The notes under the pieces are model-generated. The model saw nothing but the letters and a program-made list of their open reading frames with translations, was not told the DNA's origin and ran no database searches. From NCBI GenBank assembly GCA_031552825.1, contig JAVBMD010000019.1, positions 62,001-126,000 on the forward strand: 64,000 bases of DNA, written 5' to 3'. Numbering within the stretch: the first letter of the stretch is position 1; each line of letters opens with the position of its first letter. The stretch is from WQXF01 sp031552825. GTDB taxonomy: Bacteria > Bacillota > Clostridia > Christensenellales > Aristaeellaceae. This document shows, in pieces, positions 1-9,302 of the stretch. The position numbers and the translations under genes were made by a program.

Positions 1-1237
1 AGTGTGGATCCTCCCCGCCTTGGCGCACCGCCTCGACAGCCTCGCGCACGCCCGGGGTTTCCGCCACGAAGGGGAAGACGGTGAAGCCATAGCGATCGCC
101 GGGCACGGTGTTGCGGGTCAGGAAGATTTCGGTAGAGGCTTTGAAGTGGGGATACATATCCGGTCCGGGATTGAACTGTGCGAAACGTTGCGGCAGAAAC
201 AGGGAGGATACGCCGGTGTTGACCATCACCACCTCGGCCTCGCGCGGCGTAAACAGCCCGGAGGCTTCGCGCGCCTGCTTGCCGGGGCGATTGGCGTCGA
301 GCAGGCTATCGCGCAGGTCGCTGAAAAGCAGCGGAACGTACGCATAGCGGATACCCGAGGAGGTATCGTACCATGCCAAGCCGGAATAGGTATCCCGGAT
401 CGCGCCGCGCAGCAGCAGCGGGCCGCCGGTGCGCACCTCCATCACGTTGCGCTCGCTGGGTTTGGCGGGGCCGCCCAACTGCTCCGCGCCCATGGGCATG
501 AAGCCGTCGTTTTGCAAGGAGTAGGTGGTGCGCTGTTCGCTGGAGAGGAGATAAGCGTAAATAAAATTGCGTATCTTGTTGGCGCCTTCCTCCAGCGTGG
601 GGGAGGTGAGCCGCTGCCCGGGCAGCAGCAAAAAGGCCAGCAGCACCGAAAGCAGCGCCATCGGCACGATGCGCCGCAGCGCGACGCCGTGCTCGGCGGA
701 GGTGGCGTAGAGCATGACCAGCGCCAGCAGTGCAGGCAGGCAGAGCAGGAGGTGCGAGCGATCGCCATAGAACCACATGCCCAGCAGGACCACCATGGTC
801 AGCGATAGCGCGGGATAAAAGCCCCCGCCGCGCCGCGCCAGCGAGAAGCCGACGGCGGTAAACACGATGCATAGAAGCGTGGCCAGCGGCGCGGAGAAGA
901 GGCGCAGCGCCGTGCTTTGCCCGGAAAGCAGGAGCGAGACGGCGGTGGGCAGGTTGCGGAGCAGCATGGGCTGGGAGAGCAGCCAGAAGGCCAGCAGCGC
1001 AGCCAGCGCGATCCCGCCAACCCAGCGCAGTAGCCGGTGCGTCCCCAGCAGCGCGAGCACCAGTGCCGTAGCGATGCACAGCCATGGGATGCTCAGCGCC
1101 GAGTTGGTGAGCCGCAGCGCCGCATGCAACGGCAACGCCAGCCCGCAGCCCAGCAGTGCGCCGATCAGCGCGCCGGACAGCAGGCTGGGATCCAGCGCCA
1201 GAAGCCTATCTTTTATTGAACGGTTCTTTTGATTCAA
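1..1237 (-). CDS. TgpA-like transglutaminase-family membrane protein, partial (C-terminus outside window)
   Basis: About 412 codons are present and the frame stays open to the window edge. The first ~200 residues are hydrophobic with several Leu/Ala-rich membrane segments, then a soluble region begins near residue 210. This matches the DUF3488/TgpA N-terminal half of bacterial transglutaminase-like proteins; the catalytic Cys-His-Asp domain would lie beyond position 1 and cannot be checked. The proposed start is a TTG at 1237, 13 nt after the DUF58 stop, behind an AGAGG motif; a second in-frame TTG lies 39 nt upstream inside the DUF58 gene. MoxR, DUF58 and TgpA form a widespread gene trio whose substrate is generally unknown. 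Confidence 0.72.
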   Translation of the reverse strand, partial: MNQKNRSIKDRLLALDPSLLSGALIGALLGCGLALPLHAALRLTNSALSIPWLCIATALVLALLGTHRLLRWVGGIALAALLAFWLLSQPMLLRNLPTAVSLLLSGQSTALRLFSAPLATLLCIVFTAVGFSLARRGGGFYPALSLTMVVLLGMWFYGDRSHLLLCLPALLALVMLYATSAEHGVALRRIVPMALLSVLLAFLLLPGQRLTSPTLEEGANKIRNFIYAYLLSSEQRTTYSLQNDGFMPMGAEQLGGPAKPSERNVMEVRTGGPLLLRGAIRDTYSGLAWYDTSSGIRYAYVPLLFSDLRDSLLDANRPGKQAREASGLFTPREAEVVMVNTGVSSLFLPQRFAQFNPGPDMYPHFKASTEIFLTRNTVPGDRYGFTVFPFVAETPGVREAVEAVRQGGEDPH

Positions 1238-1250
1238 CTTTATGCCTCTT

Positions 1251-2420
1251 TTATGCTCCCGGCTCCGCAACCGGCGTCAGCATCAGCGTTTCTACCTCGA
1301 TATCGTTCTTCTCGAGGCGACTGAGCAGGTTGTCCAGCTCCTCCGGAAGCGGGCCGTCGTGTACGAAGTACAGGCGCGTGCGCGGCCCCATGCGGCGGAT
1401 GCGGATCATCATATCCGCGATGCCGGAATCCAGCCGGCTGGTGATTGCCACCGTGCCGCCGGTGCGGCGCAGGCGGCGGGTTTCTAGTTCCAACGCCCGC
1501 TCGAAGCGGTCGGTGCCGTCAAAGGGCGCGTGCGCCAGCGCGTCGAGCAGCGCGGGCAGTTCGGCGATGTTTTCGCAGGCCACCTCGCGTGCCTGCGCGC
1601 CCAGCAGCGGCATGCGCACCAAATGCCCGGCGCGTACCTGCTCGATTGCCAGCGAGGCGGCGGTTTCGCACAGCGCGTCGCGCAGGTAGTAGGCCAATTC
1701 GGTATCCTCGGTGGGTGGCGCGCAGTTCATCAGGATCAGCGCGTCGGGATGTTCCGGCTCCTCGAAGCGGCGCACCATCAGCTCGCGCGTGCGCATGCTC
1801 AGCTTCCAATGGATGCGCTTAAGCTCGTCGCCGTCCTGATAGGGGCGCACGTCGGCGGGGGAGGTGGCGTCCTCGGTGGCGCGCGCCATGGCGTCGTTGC
1901 CCGATTCTCCGGGGGCGAACAGCAGCGGACGCACCGGGAAGGTGGCGGGCAGCACCGTGGCATGCACCGGCTCCAGCGTGGGCTTGCGCTTTAATTGAAA
2001 CAACCCGAACACGTCGCTGATGGCGTAGTAGCCGACGCCGGTTGGGTATACGCCCACATGCGGGCACTCGAAGGCTTGGCGGCATTGGGTGCGGCGGAAG
2101 GGTCTGGCGGCGATGCGCACATCCAGCGGCAGCCCGGCGTCGGGCGCAAAAAAGTGCAGGAGTACCGGCGCGATGGGCAGCGGCCCGCTGTGCTGCAAAT
2201 TGACCAGCAAGGCGAGCTGCTCGCCGCGCACGACCTGCGCGTTGGAGAGCTGATAGGTCATCGACAGCGTCCAGAACGCAAGCAGCACGCTGACCAGCGA
2301 CAGCACGCCCATCGATACCATCACCAGAAAAAACAGCCAATACATCCGCCCGCCGGTGGAAAGCGCCGAGAGCAGGCAGGTACACATCACCGAGAAAAAG
2401 ACCCACAAGCGTCCTTTCAT
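1251..2420 (-). CDS. DUF58 domain-containing protein
   Basis: 389 residues. Two hydrophobic segments occupy roughly residues 8-48 (the second carrying LFFLVMVSMGVLSLVSVLL), then a beta-rich region, then the DUF58 core with the signature block VRPYQDGDELKRIHWKLSMR near residues 205-225. DUF58 proteins have a VWA-like fold and typically work beside MoxR ATPases. The ATG at 2420 overlaps the MoxR stop in an ATGA, showing translational coupling. The biochemical role is not known; the context suggests a MoxR-assisted membrane or cell-wall maturation function. Confidence 0.88.
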   Translation of the reverse strand: MKGRLWVFFSVMCTCLLSALSTGGRMYWLFFLVMVSMGVLSLVSVLLAFWTLSMTYQLSNAQVVRGEQLALLVNLQHSGPLPIAPVLLHFFAPDAGLPLDVRIAARPFRRTQCRQAFECPHVGVYPTGVGYYAISDVFGLFQLKRKPTLEPVHATVLPATFPVRPLLFAPGESGNDAMARATEDATSPADVRPYQDGDELKRIHWKLSMRTRELMVRRFEEPEHPDALILMNCAPPTEDTELAYYLRDALCETAASLAIEQVRAGHLVRMPLLGAQAREVACENIAELPALLDALAHAPFDGTDRFERALELETRRLRRTGGTVAITSRLDSGIADMMIRIRRMGPRTRLYFVHDGPLPEELDNLLSRLEKNDIEVETLMLTPVAEPGA

Positions 2421-3364
2421 GGGAGCTTGACGGGCACGCTCACGCCTTCCAGCACGGCGCGCAGCACGCGGGCGGTGGTCAGCCCCTTCATGCGCGAATC
2501 CGGGCTGAGCAGGATGCGGTGCGCGATCACCGGCTGCGCCATGCTCTGCACGTCCTCGGGCAGGATGAAGTCGCGCCCGTCCAGCAGCGCGCAAGCCTGC
2601 GAGGCGCGCACCAGCGCGATGGCGGCGCGGGTGGAGGCGCCTAACTGCAGCGCGGCGTGCTTGCGCGTGGCGGCGCAGATGTTGGCGATGTAGGAGCGCA
2701 CCTCCTTGGAGCAATATACCTGCTGCACCGCCTCCTGCAGGCCGATCACGTCCTCGGCGCGGCACACCGGCTCCAGCGTGGAGAGCGGGGTGACTGGGTT
2801 GGAGTAGCGCTCGAGGATGTCCATTTCATCCTCCACCGAAGGATAGCCGATGGAGATGCGCATGAAGAAGCGATCCATCTGCGCCTCGGGCAGCGGATAG
2901 GTGCCGACGAACTCCACTGGGTTTTGCGTGGCCAGCACCATGAACGGCTGGGGCAGCGGATAGGTGACGCCGTCGACGGTGACTTGCTTCTCCTCCATTA
3001 CCTCCAGCAGCGAGGACTGGGTCTTGGGCGAGGTGCGGTTGATCTCGTCGGCCAGCACGATTTGGCTCATCACCGCGCCGGGGCGGAACTCCAATTCGCC
3101 GGTCTTAAAGTTTGCCATAGAAAAGCCCGTGACGTCGGAAGGCGTCACGTCCGGGGTGAACTGAATGCGCTTGAAGGAACACGCCAGCGACTTGGCCAAC
3201 GCGCTGCATAGCATGGTTTTGCCGACGCCGGGCACGTCCTCGATGAGTACATGGCCGCCGCACAGCAGCGCGGTCAGCGCCAGCCGGATCACGTCTTCCT
3301 TGCCGACGATAACCTTGCTTATATTCTGCTGAAGCGCGCGCACGATTCGCCTAGGTTGCTGCAT
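2417..3364 (-). CDS. MoxR family AAA+ ATPase
   Basis: 315 residues, the usual length for the family. Walker A is visible as DVPGVGKT near residue 43, Walker B as VLADEINR, and the sensor region as LATQNPVE. MoxR ATPases act as chaperones that help activate or assemble partner proteins, usually VWA/DUF58 proteins encoded beside them. The start at 3364 follows AAAGGAGATTCCT, an ideal Shine-Dalgarno. First gene of the minus-strand operon; the 150 nt between it and the divergent birA must contain both promoters. Confidence 0.93.
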   Translation of the reverse strand: MQQPRRIVRALQQNISKVIVGKEDVIRLALTALLCGGHVLIEDVPGVGKTMLCSALAKSLACSFKRIQFTPDVTPSDVTGFSMANFKTGELEFRPGAVMSQIVLADEINRTSPKTQSSLLEVMEEKQVTVDGVTYPLPQPFMVLATQNPVEFVGTYPLPEAQMDRFFMRISIGYPSVEDEMDILERYSNPVTPLSTLEPVCRAEDVIGLQEAVQQVYCSKEVRSYIANICAATRKHAALQLGASTRAAIALVRASQACALLDGRDFILPEDVQSMAQPVIAHRILLSPDSRMKGLTTARVLRAVLEGVSVPVKLP

Positions 3365-3517
3365 AGGAATCTCCTTTGAATTCTGCTTCTCTAAAAAGTT
3401 CTTTAGAAAAGCATGCGTTGGTAACCCATAAAGTATACTAAAATGGCGGCGTTTTGACAAGCTGTTGCATCGGGAGGGGCGGCGTGCTATGCTGAACAAA
3501 AGGGGGAGGTGCGTGCC

Positions 3518-4493
3518 GTGGACGAGATTCTTTCGATGCTGGCGCGGCCGCAGGGCGCATCCGGCGAGGAAATCTGCAAGCGGCTGGGCATCACCCGCGC
3601 TGCGGTGTGGAAGCGGATTGAAAAACTGCGGGCGCAAGGGTTCGACATTCGCGGCGCGGGGCGCAACGGCTACCGCCTCGTGCCGCCGGAGGACGCACTG
3701 CATCCGGTATTCTGGCAGGACCGGCTGGACGCCCGATGGGCGGGGCGCGCATGCGAGTACCAGCTCAGCGTCGGCTCCACCAACGCCGAGGGCAAGCGGC
3801 TGGCCGCTGGCGGCGCGCCGCATGGGCAGCTGATATTGGCCGACGAGCAGACCGCGGGGCGCGGGCGGCGCGGGCGGGCGTGGGCGTCTCCGCCCGGCGC
3901 GGGGCTGTGGCTGTCGCTGGTGCTACGCCCGGAGGTGCAGGCCGAGCGGCTGCCCTCGCTGGCGCTGCTGTTGGCACTGGCGGCGGCCGAGGCCTGCGAA
4001 GCCGTTGAAAATGGCGTTGAGGCCAAGGTCAAGTGGCCCAACGACGTGGTGATCGGCGGGCGCAAGGTGTGCGGCATCCTGCTGGAGATGGCCGCCGATC
4101 TGGACGGCGCGCAATGGGTGGTCGCCGGGGTGGGCATCAACACGCGCCAGCGCGCCGAGGATTTTCCGCCGGAATTCCGGCATACCGCGACTTCGCTGGC
4201 GATGGAGGCAGAGCAAACACCGCGCCGCGCCGACCTGCTGCTGGCCTTCCTGCGGGCGCTGGAGGCGCGGTACGATGCTTGGGCGCAGGGCGGCGCGGCG
4301 GCGCTGCGCGCGGAACACGCCCGGCGCAGCGCCACGCTGGGGCGGGCGGTGCGCGTGGTTTCGCCCGCCGAGGAATTTGTCGGCATGGCCGAGGATATCG
4401 ACGAAACCGGCGCGCTGCTGGTGCGGCGCGCGTCCGATGGAGAGCTTTGCCGCGTGTTGGCGGCCGACGTTTCGGTAAGAGGAGTGATGGGAT

Positions 4494-4501
<8 letters not shown>
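3518..4501 (+). CDS. birA: Bifunctional biotin operon repressor / biotin-[acetyl-CoA-carboxylase] ligase
   Basis: 327 residues from a GTG start placed 8 nt after GGGGGAGG; an in-frame GTG at 3509 would overlap that site. An N-terminal winged helix (residues 1-60, TRAAVWKRIEKL) precedes the ligase domain, with the biotinyl-AMP loop GRGRRGR and the motif KVKWPNDVV. The enzyme makes biotinyl-5'-AMP and transfers biotin to carboxylase subunits; the HTH predicts that it also represses biotin genes. Overlaps the next gene by 8 nt, so it heads a four-gene operon. Confidence 0.95.
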
Positions 4502-5461
<960 letters not shown>

Positions 5462-5465
<4 letters not shown>

Positions 5466-5833
5466 TCCGCGGCGTGGGCATCGATCTGGTCGGCGTGGAG
5501 CGGATTGATAAGATGATACGGCGCGGGTTTGTGGCGCGCTACTACACGCCGGAGGAGCAACAATATATAGAAGGCAAGGGCGCCGCCGCCGCACAGAGCG
5601 CGGCAGGCATGTTCGCCGCCAAGGAGGCTATGCTCAAGGCGCTGGGCACCGGCATCGCCGGTATCGGCCTGCTGGAGGTGGCGGTGCGCCACGACGATTT
5701 GGGCGCGCCTGCAGCGGCGCTGGGCGAAAAGGCGGCTGCGCGGCTGCGCGAGATCGGTGCGGCGCGCATGCTGCTGTCGATCACCCATGCCGAGGGCATG
5801 GCGGTAGCGGTAGCCATCGCGGAAGATACGTAA
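5462..5833 (+). CDS. acpS: Holo-[acyl-carrier-protein] synthase
   Basis: 123 residues from a GTG that overlaps the preceding TGA; a GTG seven codons upstream is less likely because IRGVGIDLV is the typical family N-terminus. The metal-binding motif GIDLVGVERI and the FAAKEAMLKALGTG block are both present. It transfers 4'-phosphopantetheine from coenzyme A to a serine of acyl carrier protein. Neighbouring nnr is a common partner in Firmicutes. Confidence 0.95.
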
Positions 5834-5861
5834 TACGAATCCTTTTAAGAAGGGGTTTAGG

Positions 5862-7409
5862 ATGTTGTACACCATTACGCCCGCCCAAATGCGGGATATG
5901 GAGCGCGAAGTGATGGCGCGGGTGGGCATGTCCTCGCTGCTGCTGATGGAGCACGCGGCGCTGGCCTGCCTGCGCGCGCTGGAGGAGATCGCGCCTGCGG
6001 GCAGCCATGTGCTGTTCGTGTGCGGCCCGGGCAACAACGGGGGCGACGGTTGCGCCACCGCGCGGCTTTGGCGGCAGCGCGGCGGGCGGGCGACGGTGTG
6101 GCTGGCCGCGCCGCCGGATTCGCTGCTCGGCGATGCCGGCGCGCAGGCGCGGCTTTTGCGCCATTGCGGCGCGGAGATCGTTCCTTGCGCCGAGCGGGTG
6201 CCGCAGGCGCCGGGCGATGCCGTCGCCATCGTCGACGCGCTGTTCGGCACCGGGCTGCAGCGCGCGCTGGAGGGCAATGCCGCCGCACTGGTGCGCGCCA
6301 TCAACGCGGCCGAGCTGCCGGTGGTGGCGGTGGACATCGCCTCGGGCATCGATGGAGAAGATGGGCAGGTGCGCGGCGAGGCGGTGCGCGCGCATACCAC
6401 CGTCACCTTTCACCGCCCCAAGCCGGGTCATTACCTGTACCCCGGCCGCGCGCACGCAGGGCGGTTGATCGTCGCCGACATTGGCATCCGCCCCGAGTGG
6501 GAGCAGGTGCCGGGGCATCGCGTGCTGGCGCGCGGCGATATCGCGGCGCTGCTGCCCGCCCGCCCGCGCACGGGACACAAGGGCACCTTCGGCCATGTGC
6601 TGGTGGTGGCCGGGTCGCGCGGCATGGCGGGCGCGGCGACGCTGTGTGCCGAGGCTGTGTTGCGCGCCGGAGTTGGGCTGGTGACGGTGGCCTGTCCGCG
6701 CGGCATCGTTCCGATCGTGCAGCAGCGCGTGCCTTGCGCCATGGCCGTTGGGTTGGAAGAGGAGGATGGCTGCATCGCCGCCTCGGCGGCGGAAGCGCTG
6801 CGAAAAGCGGCGGGCGGCAAGGACGCGCTGGCCATCGGGCCCGGCATCGGCGCGGGGCAGGGCGTGGCCGAAGCGCTTGCTTCGCTATGGGCGCTTCCGG
6901 TGGCGAGGGTGATCGACGCCGACGCGCTCAACGCGCTGGCGCGGGCGGATGCGTTGCCAAAGTTCGGCGAGCGCGCGGTGCTGACGCCGCACCCCGGCGA
7001 GATGGGCAGGCTGCTGCATATGGAAATCGCCGCCGTCATCGGCGATCCGGTAACGGCGGCGAAAGCGTTGGCGGAAAAGACGGGTGCGGTGGCGCTGCTC
7101 AAGGGCGCGACCACGGTGATCGCCGAGGGCGGCGAAGGCCGCGCCCTTGAAAGCTGCACTTTCAACCTGACCGGCAGCGACGGCATGGCTACCGGCGGCA
7201 GCGGCGATGTGCTGACCGGGCTAATCGCCGGGCTGCTTGCGCAGGGCATGCCGGGCTGCGACGCTGCCTCGGTCGCCGCGTGGCTGCACGGCCGCGCCGG
7301 GGAGTTGTGCGAGCGCTGGATCGGCCAACGCGCTATGACGGCCACCGATCTGCTGGCCGCGCTGCCCGAGGCGCTGCGCGAGGCGGAGTCACCGTTAATA
7401 TTCGAGTAA
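5862..7409 (+). CDS. nnr: Bifunctional NAD(P)HX epimerase / ADP-dependent NAD(P)HX dehydratase
   Basis: 515 residues. The N-terminal YjeF_N epimerase domain (about 1-215) carries FVCGPGNNGGDG; the C-terminal ribokinase-like dehydratase domain (about 230-505) carries GHKGTFGHVLVVAGS, LTPHPGEMGRL and the GSGDVLTG active-site motif. It repairs damaged hydrated NADH and NADPH. It sits 28 nt after acpS. In many Firmicutes an alanine racemase follows before mazEF; here there is none. Confidence 0.95.
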   Translation: MLYTITPAQMRDMEREVMARVGMSSLLLMEHAALACLRALEEIAPAGSHVLFVCGPGNNGGDGCATARLWRQRGGRATVWLAAPPDSLLGDAGAQARLLRHCGAEIVPCAERVPQAPGDAVAIVDALFGTGLQRALEGNAAALVRAINAAELPVVAVDIASGIDGEDGQVRGEAVRAHTTVTFHRPKPGHYLYPGRAHAGRLIVADIGIRPEWEQVPGHRVLARGDIAALLPARPRTGHKGTFGHVLVVAGSRGMAGAATLCAEAVLRAGVGLVTVACPRGIVPIVQQRVPCAMAVGLEEEDGCIAASAAEALRKAAGGKDALAIGPGIGAGQGVAEALASLWALPVARVIDADALNALARADALPKFGERAVLTPHPGEMGRLLHMEIAAVIGDPVTAAKALAEKTGAVALLKGATTVIAEGGEGRALESCTFNLTGSDGMATGGSGDVLTGLIAGLLAQGMPGCDAASVAAWLHGRAGELCERWIGQRAMTATDLLAALPEALREAESPLIFE

Positions 7410-7502
7410 GATAGCGACGGCCTCGTTCGGCTTTTTTTGCCAGGCAGGGAAGGGAAACTGATTGGCAATTTCGTTTGCATGAACTGTAACGAAAATGCGT
7501 TG

Positions 7503-7536
7503 GCGCCGCAAGGGATATGCCTTGGCGGCGTTTTTC
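7503..7536 (+). terminator. Probable intrinsic terminator
   Basis: CGCCGCAAGG and CCTTGGCGGCG form a stem with one bulged G around a six-base loop, followed by five T. It lies 95 nt beyond nnr and separates it from mazEF. The rest of 7410-7594 shows nothing I recognise. Confidence 0.7.
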
Positions 7537-7594
7537 GTTCCAGCGCATATCCGCGCACAACCGGCCATACACTTCGATATGGGAGGTGGAAGGG

Positions 7595-7873
7595 TTGGAC
7601 AAACGCAAGGTGCTGATCTCCCTTCCGGGTTCGCTGGTGGATCAAACCGATGCCGCCGCGCTGGCCGAGGGGACCACGCGCAGCGCGCTGGTGCGCGAGG
7701 CATTGTGTCAATACCTGTCGCGAAGGCATATGTTGGAGAGTAGAGAGCAGATGAGGAGGGGTTACGAAGAGATGGCCAGGATCAACAGCGCTTGGGCACA
7801 GATCGGCCTGCGCGCGGATCTGCGGGTCCTGGACGCTTATGAAGCTATGCTTTCGGAGAGTGAAGAACCATGA
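7595..7873 (+). CDS. MazE/EndoAI-type ribbon-helix-helix antitoxin
   Basis: 92 residues from a TTG start 8 nt after GGGAGG. The N-terminal third is a CopG-like ribbon-helix-helix (KVLISLPGSLVDQTD, then TTRSALVREALCQYL), followed by a longer charged helical tail that would bind the toxin. It overlaps mazF by ATGA, the usual arrangement. The antitoxin is expected to neutralise the RNase and repress its own operon. Confidence 0.88.
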   Translation: MDKRKVLISLPGSLVDQTDAAALAEGTTRSALVREALCQYLSRRHMLESREQMRRGYEEMARINSAWAQIGLRADLRVLDAYEAMLSESEEP

Positions 7874-8220
7874 TAAAACGAGGCGAAATGTATTTCGCTG
7901 ATTTAAATCCGGTGATCGGCTCGGAACAGGGCGGTATCCGCCCGGTGCTGATCGTCCAAAATGATATAGGGAATAAGTTCAGCCCCACGGTGATCGTGCT
8001 GGCCATCACCTCGCGCATCGAAAAGGCGAAGCTGCCTACCCACGTCGAGGTGCCGGTGGGCGTCAGCGGCCTCAAGCGCGATTCGGTTATCTTAGGCGAG
8101 CAGGTGCGCACGCTGGAAAAGAAGCGGCTGCGCGAGCGGCTCGGCCAATTATCGGAGCCGATGATGCAACGGGTCGATGAGGCGCTGCGAATTTCTTTGG
8201 GCTTTACACAGACCTCATGA
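7870..8220 (+). CDS. mazF: MazF/EndoA family endoribonuclease toxin
   Basis: 116 residues. The MazF/PemK signatures are clear: IKRGEMYFADLNPVIGSEQGG with the catalytic Arg in the GGIRPVLIV stretch, and a second block ending RTLEKKRL. It is an mRNA interferase, EndoA in Bacillus subtilis, cutting specific short RNA sequences; the cleavage motif cannot be predicted here. Confidence 0.95.
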   Translation: MIKRGEMYFADLNPVIGSEQGGIRPVLIVQNDIGNKFSPTVIVLAITSRIEKAKLPTHVEVPVGVSGLKRDSVILGEQVRTLEKKRLRERLGQLSEPMMQRVDEALRISLGFTQTS

Positions 8221-8248
8221 GGCGCTTACAATAGGAGTGACAGTTTGA

Positions 8249-8272
8249 GGGGGAAGGGACGCTTCCCCCTTG
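8249..8272 (+). terminator. GC-rich hairpin after mazF, possible terminator
   Basis: GGGGGAAG (8249-8256) pairs perfectly with CTTCCCCC (8262-8269) around a five-base loop. Only a weak T-rich tail follows, so termination may be partial. Confidence 0.5.
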
Positions 8273-8355
8273 CTTCGCCTCCGGGTGAGGACAAGCTGTA
8301 TACAATAGTAGCCATTTGCAATAGAAGCCATATTCAATAGAAAAGGTGGAACGGT

Positions 8356-9207
8356 ATGCGCGCGCAACTCAAACATCAGGTGAAGATCTATGCGCTGATT
8401 GTGATCGGCGCGGCGCTAAGCGCGCTGGCTTTCGATTTGTTTTTTATCGCCAATAACATCGCCCCCGGCGGCATCACCGGCGTGGCGACGCTGCTGAACG
8501 AACTGATCGGCGTGCCGGTGGGCTTGACCAGCATCGCGCTCAACGTGCCGCTGTTTTTGCTGGGCTACCGCACAGCGGGGCGCGGCTTCGCCTTTCGCTC
8601 GCTGGTGGCGATGCTGCTGCTCTCGCTGCTCATCGATCTGTTCCCGCTGATGCCGGTGACGCACGATATCCTGCTGGCCTCGGTGTTCGGCGGGCTGCTG
8701 ATGGGCATCGGCCTGGGGCTGGTGCTGCGCGCCGGGGCGACCACCGGCGGCACCGATCTGGTGGCCAAGATCATCCACAACCACTGGTCAGTGATTAGCG
8801 TAGGCGGCGTGCTGCTGGCGCTGGATTGCATGGTGGTGCTGGCGGCGGGCGTGGTGTTTGACGCGCAGGCCGCGCTGTACGCGATGATCTCACTGATCGT
8901 ATGTACCAAGGTGATGGATCTGGTGCTGCAGGGATGGGACACCGCCAAACAGTTGCTCATCATCAGCGACCGCGCCGAGGCCATCGCAAAGCGCGTGACG
9001 GTGGAGTTGGACCGCGGCGCGACGCTGCTGGCCGCCACCGGTGCGTACAGCGGCGAAAAGCGGGGCATGATGCTCTGCGTGGTCAGCAACACCGAGGTGG
9101 CGCGGCTCAAGTACATCATTATGGAGGAGGATCCGCGCGCGTTCGTGACGGTGTCCAATATCCACGAGGCGATGGGCGAGGGGTTCGCCGGGTTGGAGAA
9201 AAAATAA
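8356..9207 (+). CDS. YitT family membrane protein (DUF161 + DUF2179)
   Basis: 283 residues. Five to six membrane segments fill residues 10-190, including GGITGVATLLNE and the GATTGGTDLVAKI glycine-rich motif. The C-terminal cytoplasmic DUF2179 domain spans about residues 200-280 (TLLAATGAYSGEKRGMMLCV). The family is widespread in Firmicutes; a transport role is assumed but the substrate is unknown. The start follows AAAAGGTGG. Confidence 0.9.
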   Translation: MRAQLKHQVKIYALIVIGAALSALAFDLFFIANNIAPGGITGVATLLNELIGVPVGLTSIALNVPLFLLGYRTAGRGFAFRSLVAMLLLSLLIDLFPLMPVTHDILLASVFGGLLMGIGLGLVLRAGATTGGTDLVAKIIHNHWSVISVGGVLLALDCMVVLAAGVVFDAQAALYAMISLIVCTKVMDLVLQGWDTAKQLLIISDRAEAIAKRVTVELDRGATLLAATGAYSGEKRGMMLCVVSNTEVARLKYIIMEEDPRAFVTVSNIHEAMGEGFAGLEKK

Positions 9208-9213
9208 CGCGTA

Positions 9214-9249
9214 GCGGTCGCCGAAACTTTCGGCGGTCGCTTTTCTTTT
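9214..9249 (+). terminator. Intrinsic terminator after the yitT-family gene
   Basis: GCGGTCGCCGA pairs with TCGGCGGTCGC around a short AACTT loop (G.T wobbles at the GT steps), followed by TTTTCTTTT. A TATGAT at 9264-9269 with no clear -35 could start transcription of the next gene. Confidence 0.85.
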
Positions 9250-9302
9250 GCGCGCAAACATGCTATGATGATGGGAACGAATGTACGGTTATGGAGGGCG
9301 TT

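Noticed and set aside
2..1232. Long plus-strand open frames at the left edge
   Set aside because: They lie opposite the TgpA-like gene, have no ribosome sites and a His/Gln/Arg-rich composition typical of antisense frames in GC-rich DNA.
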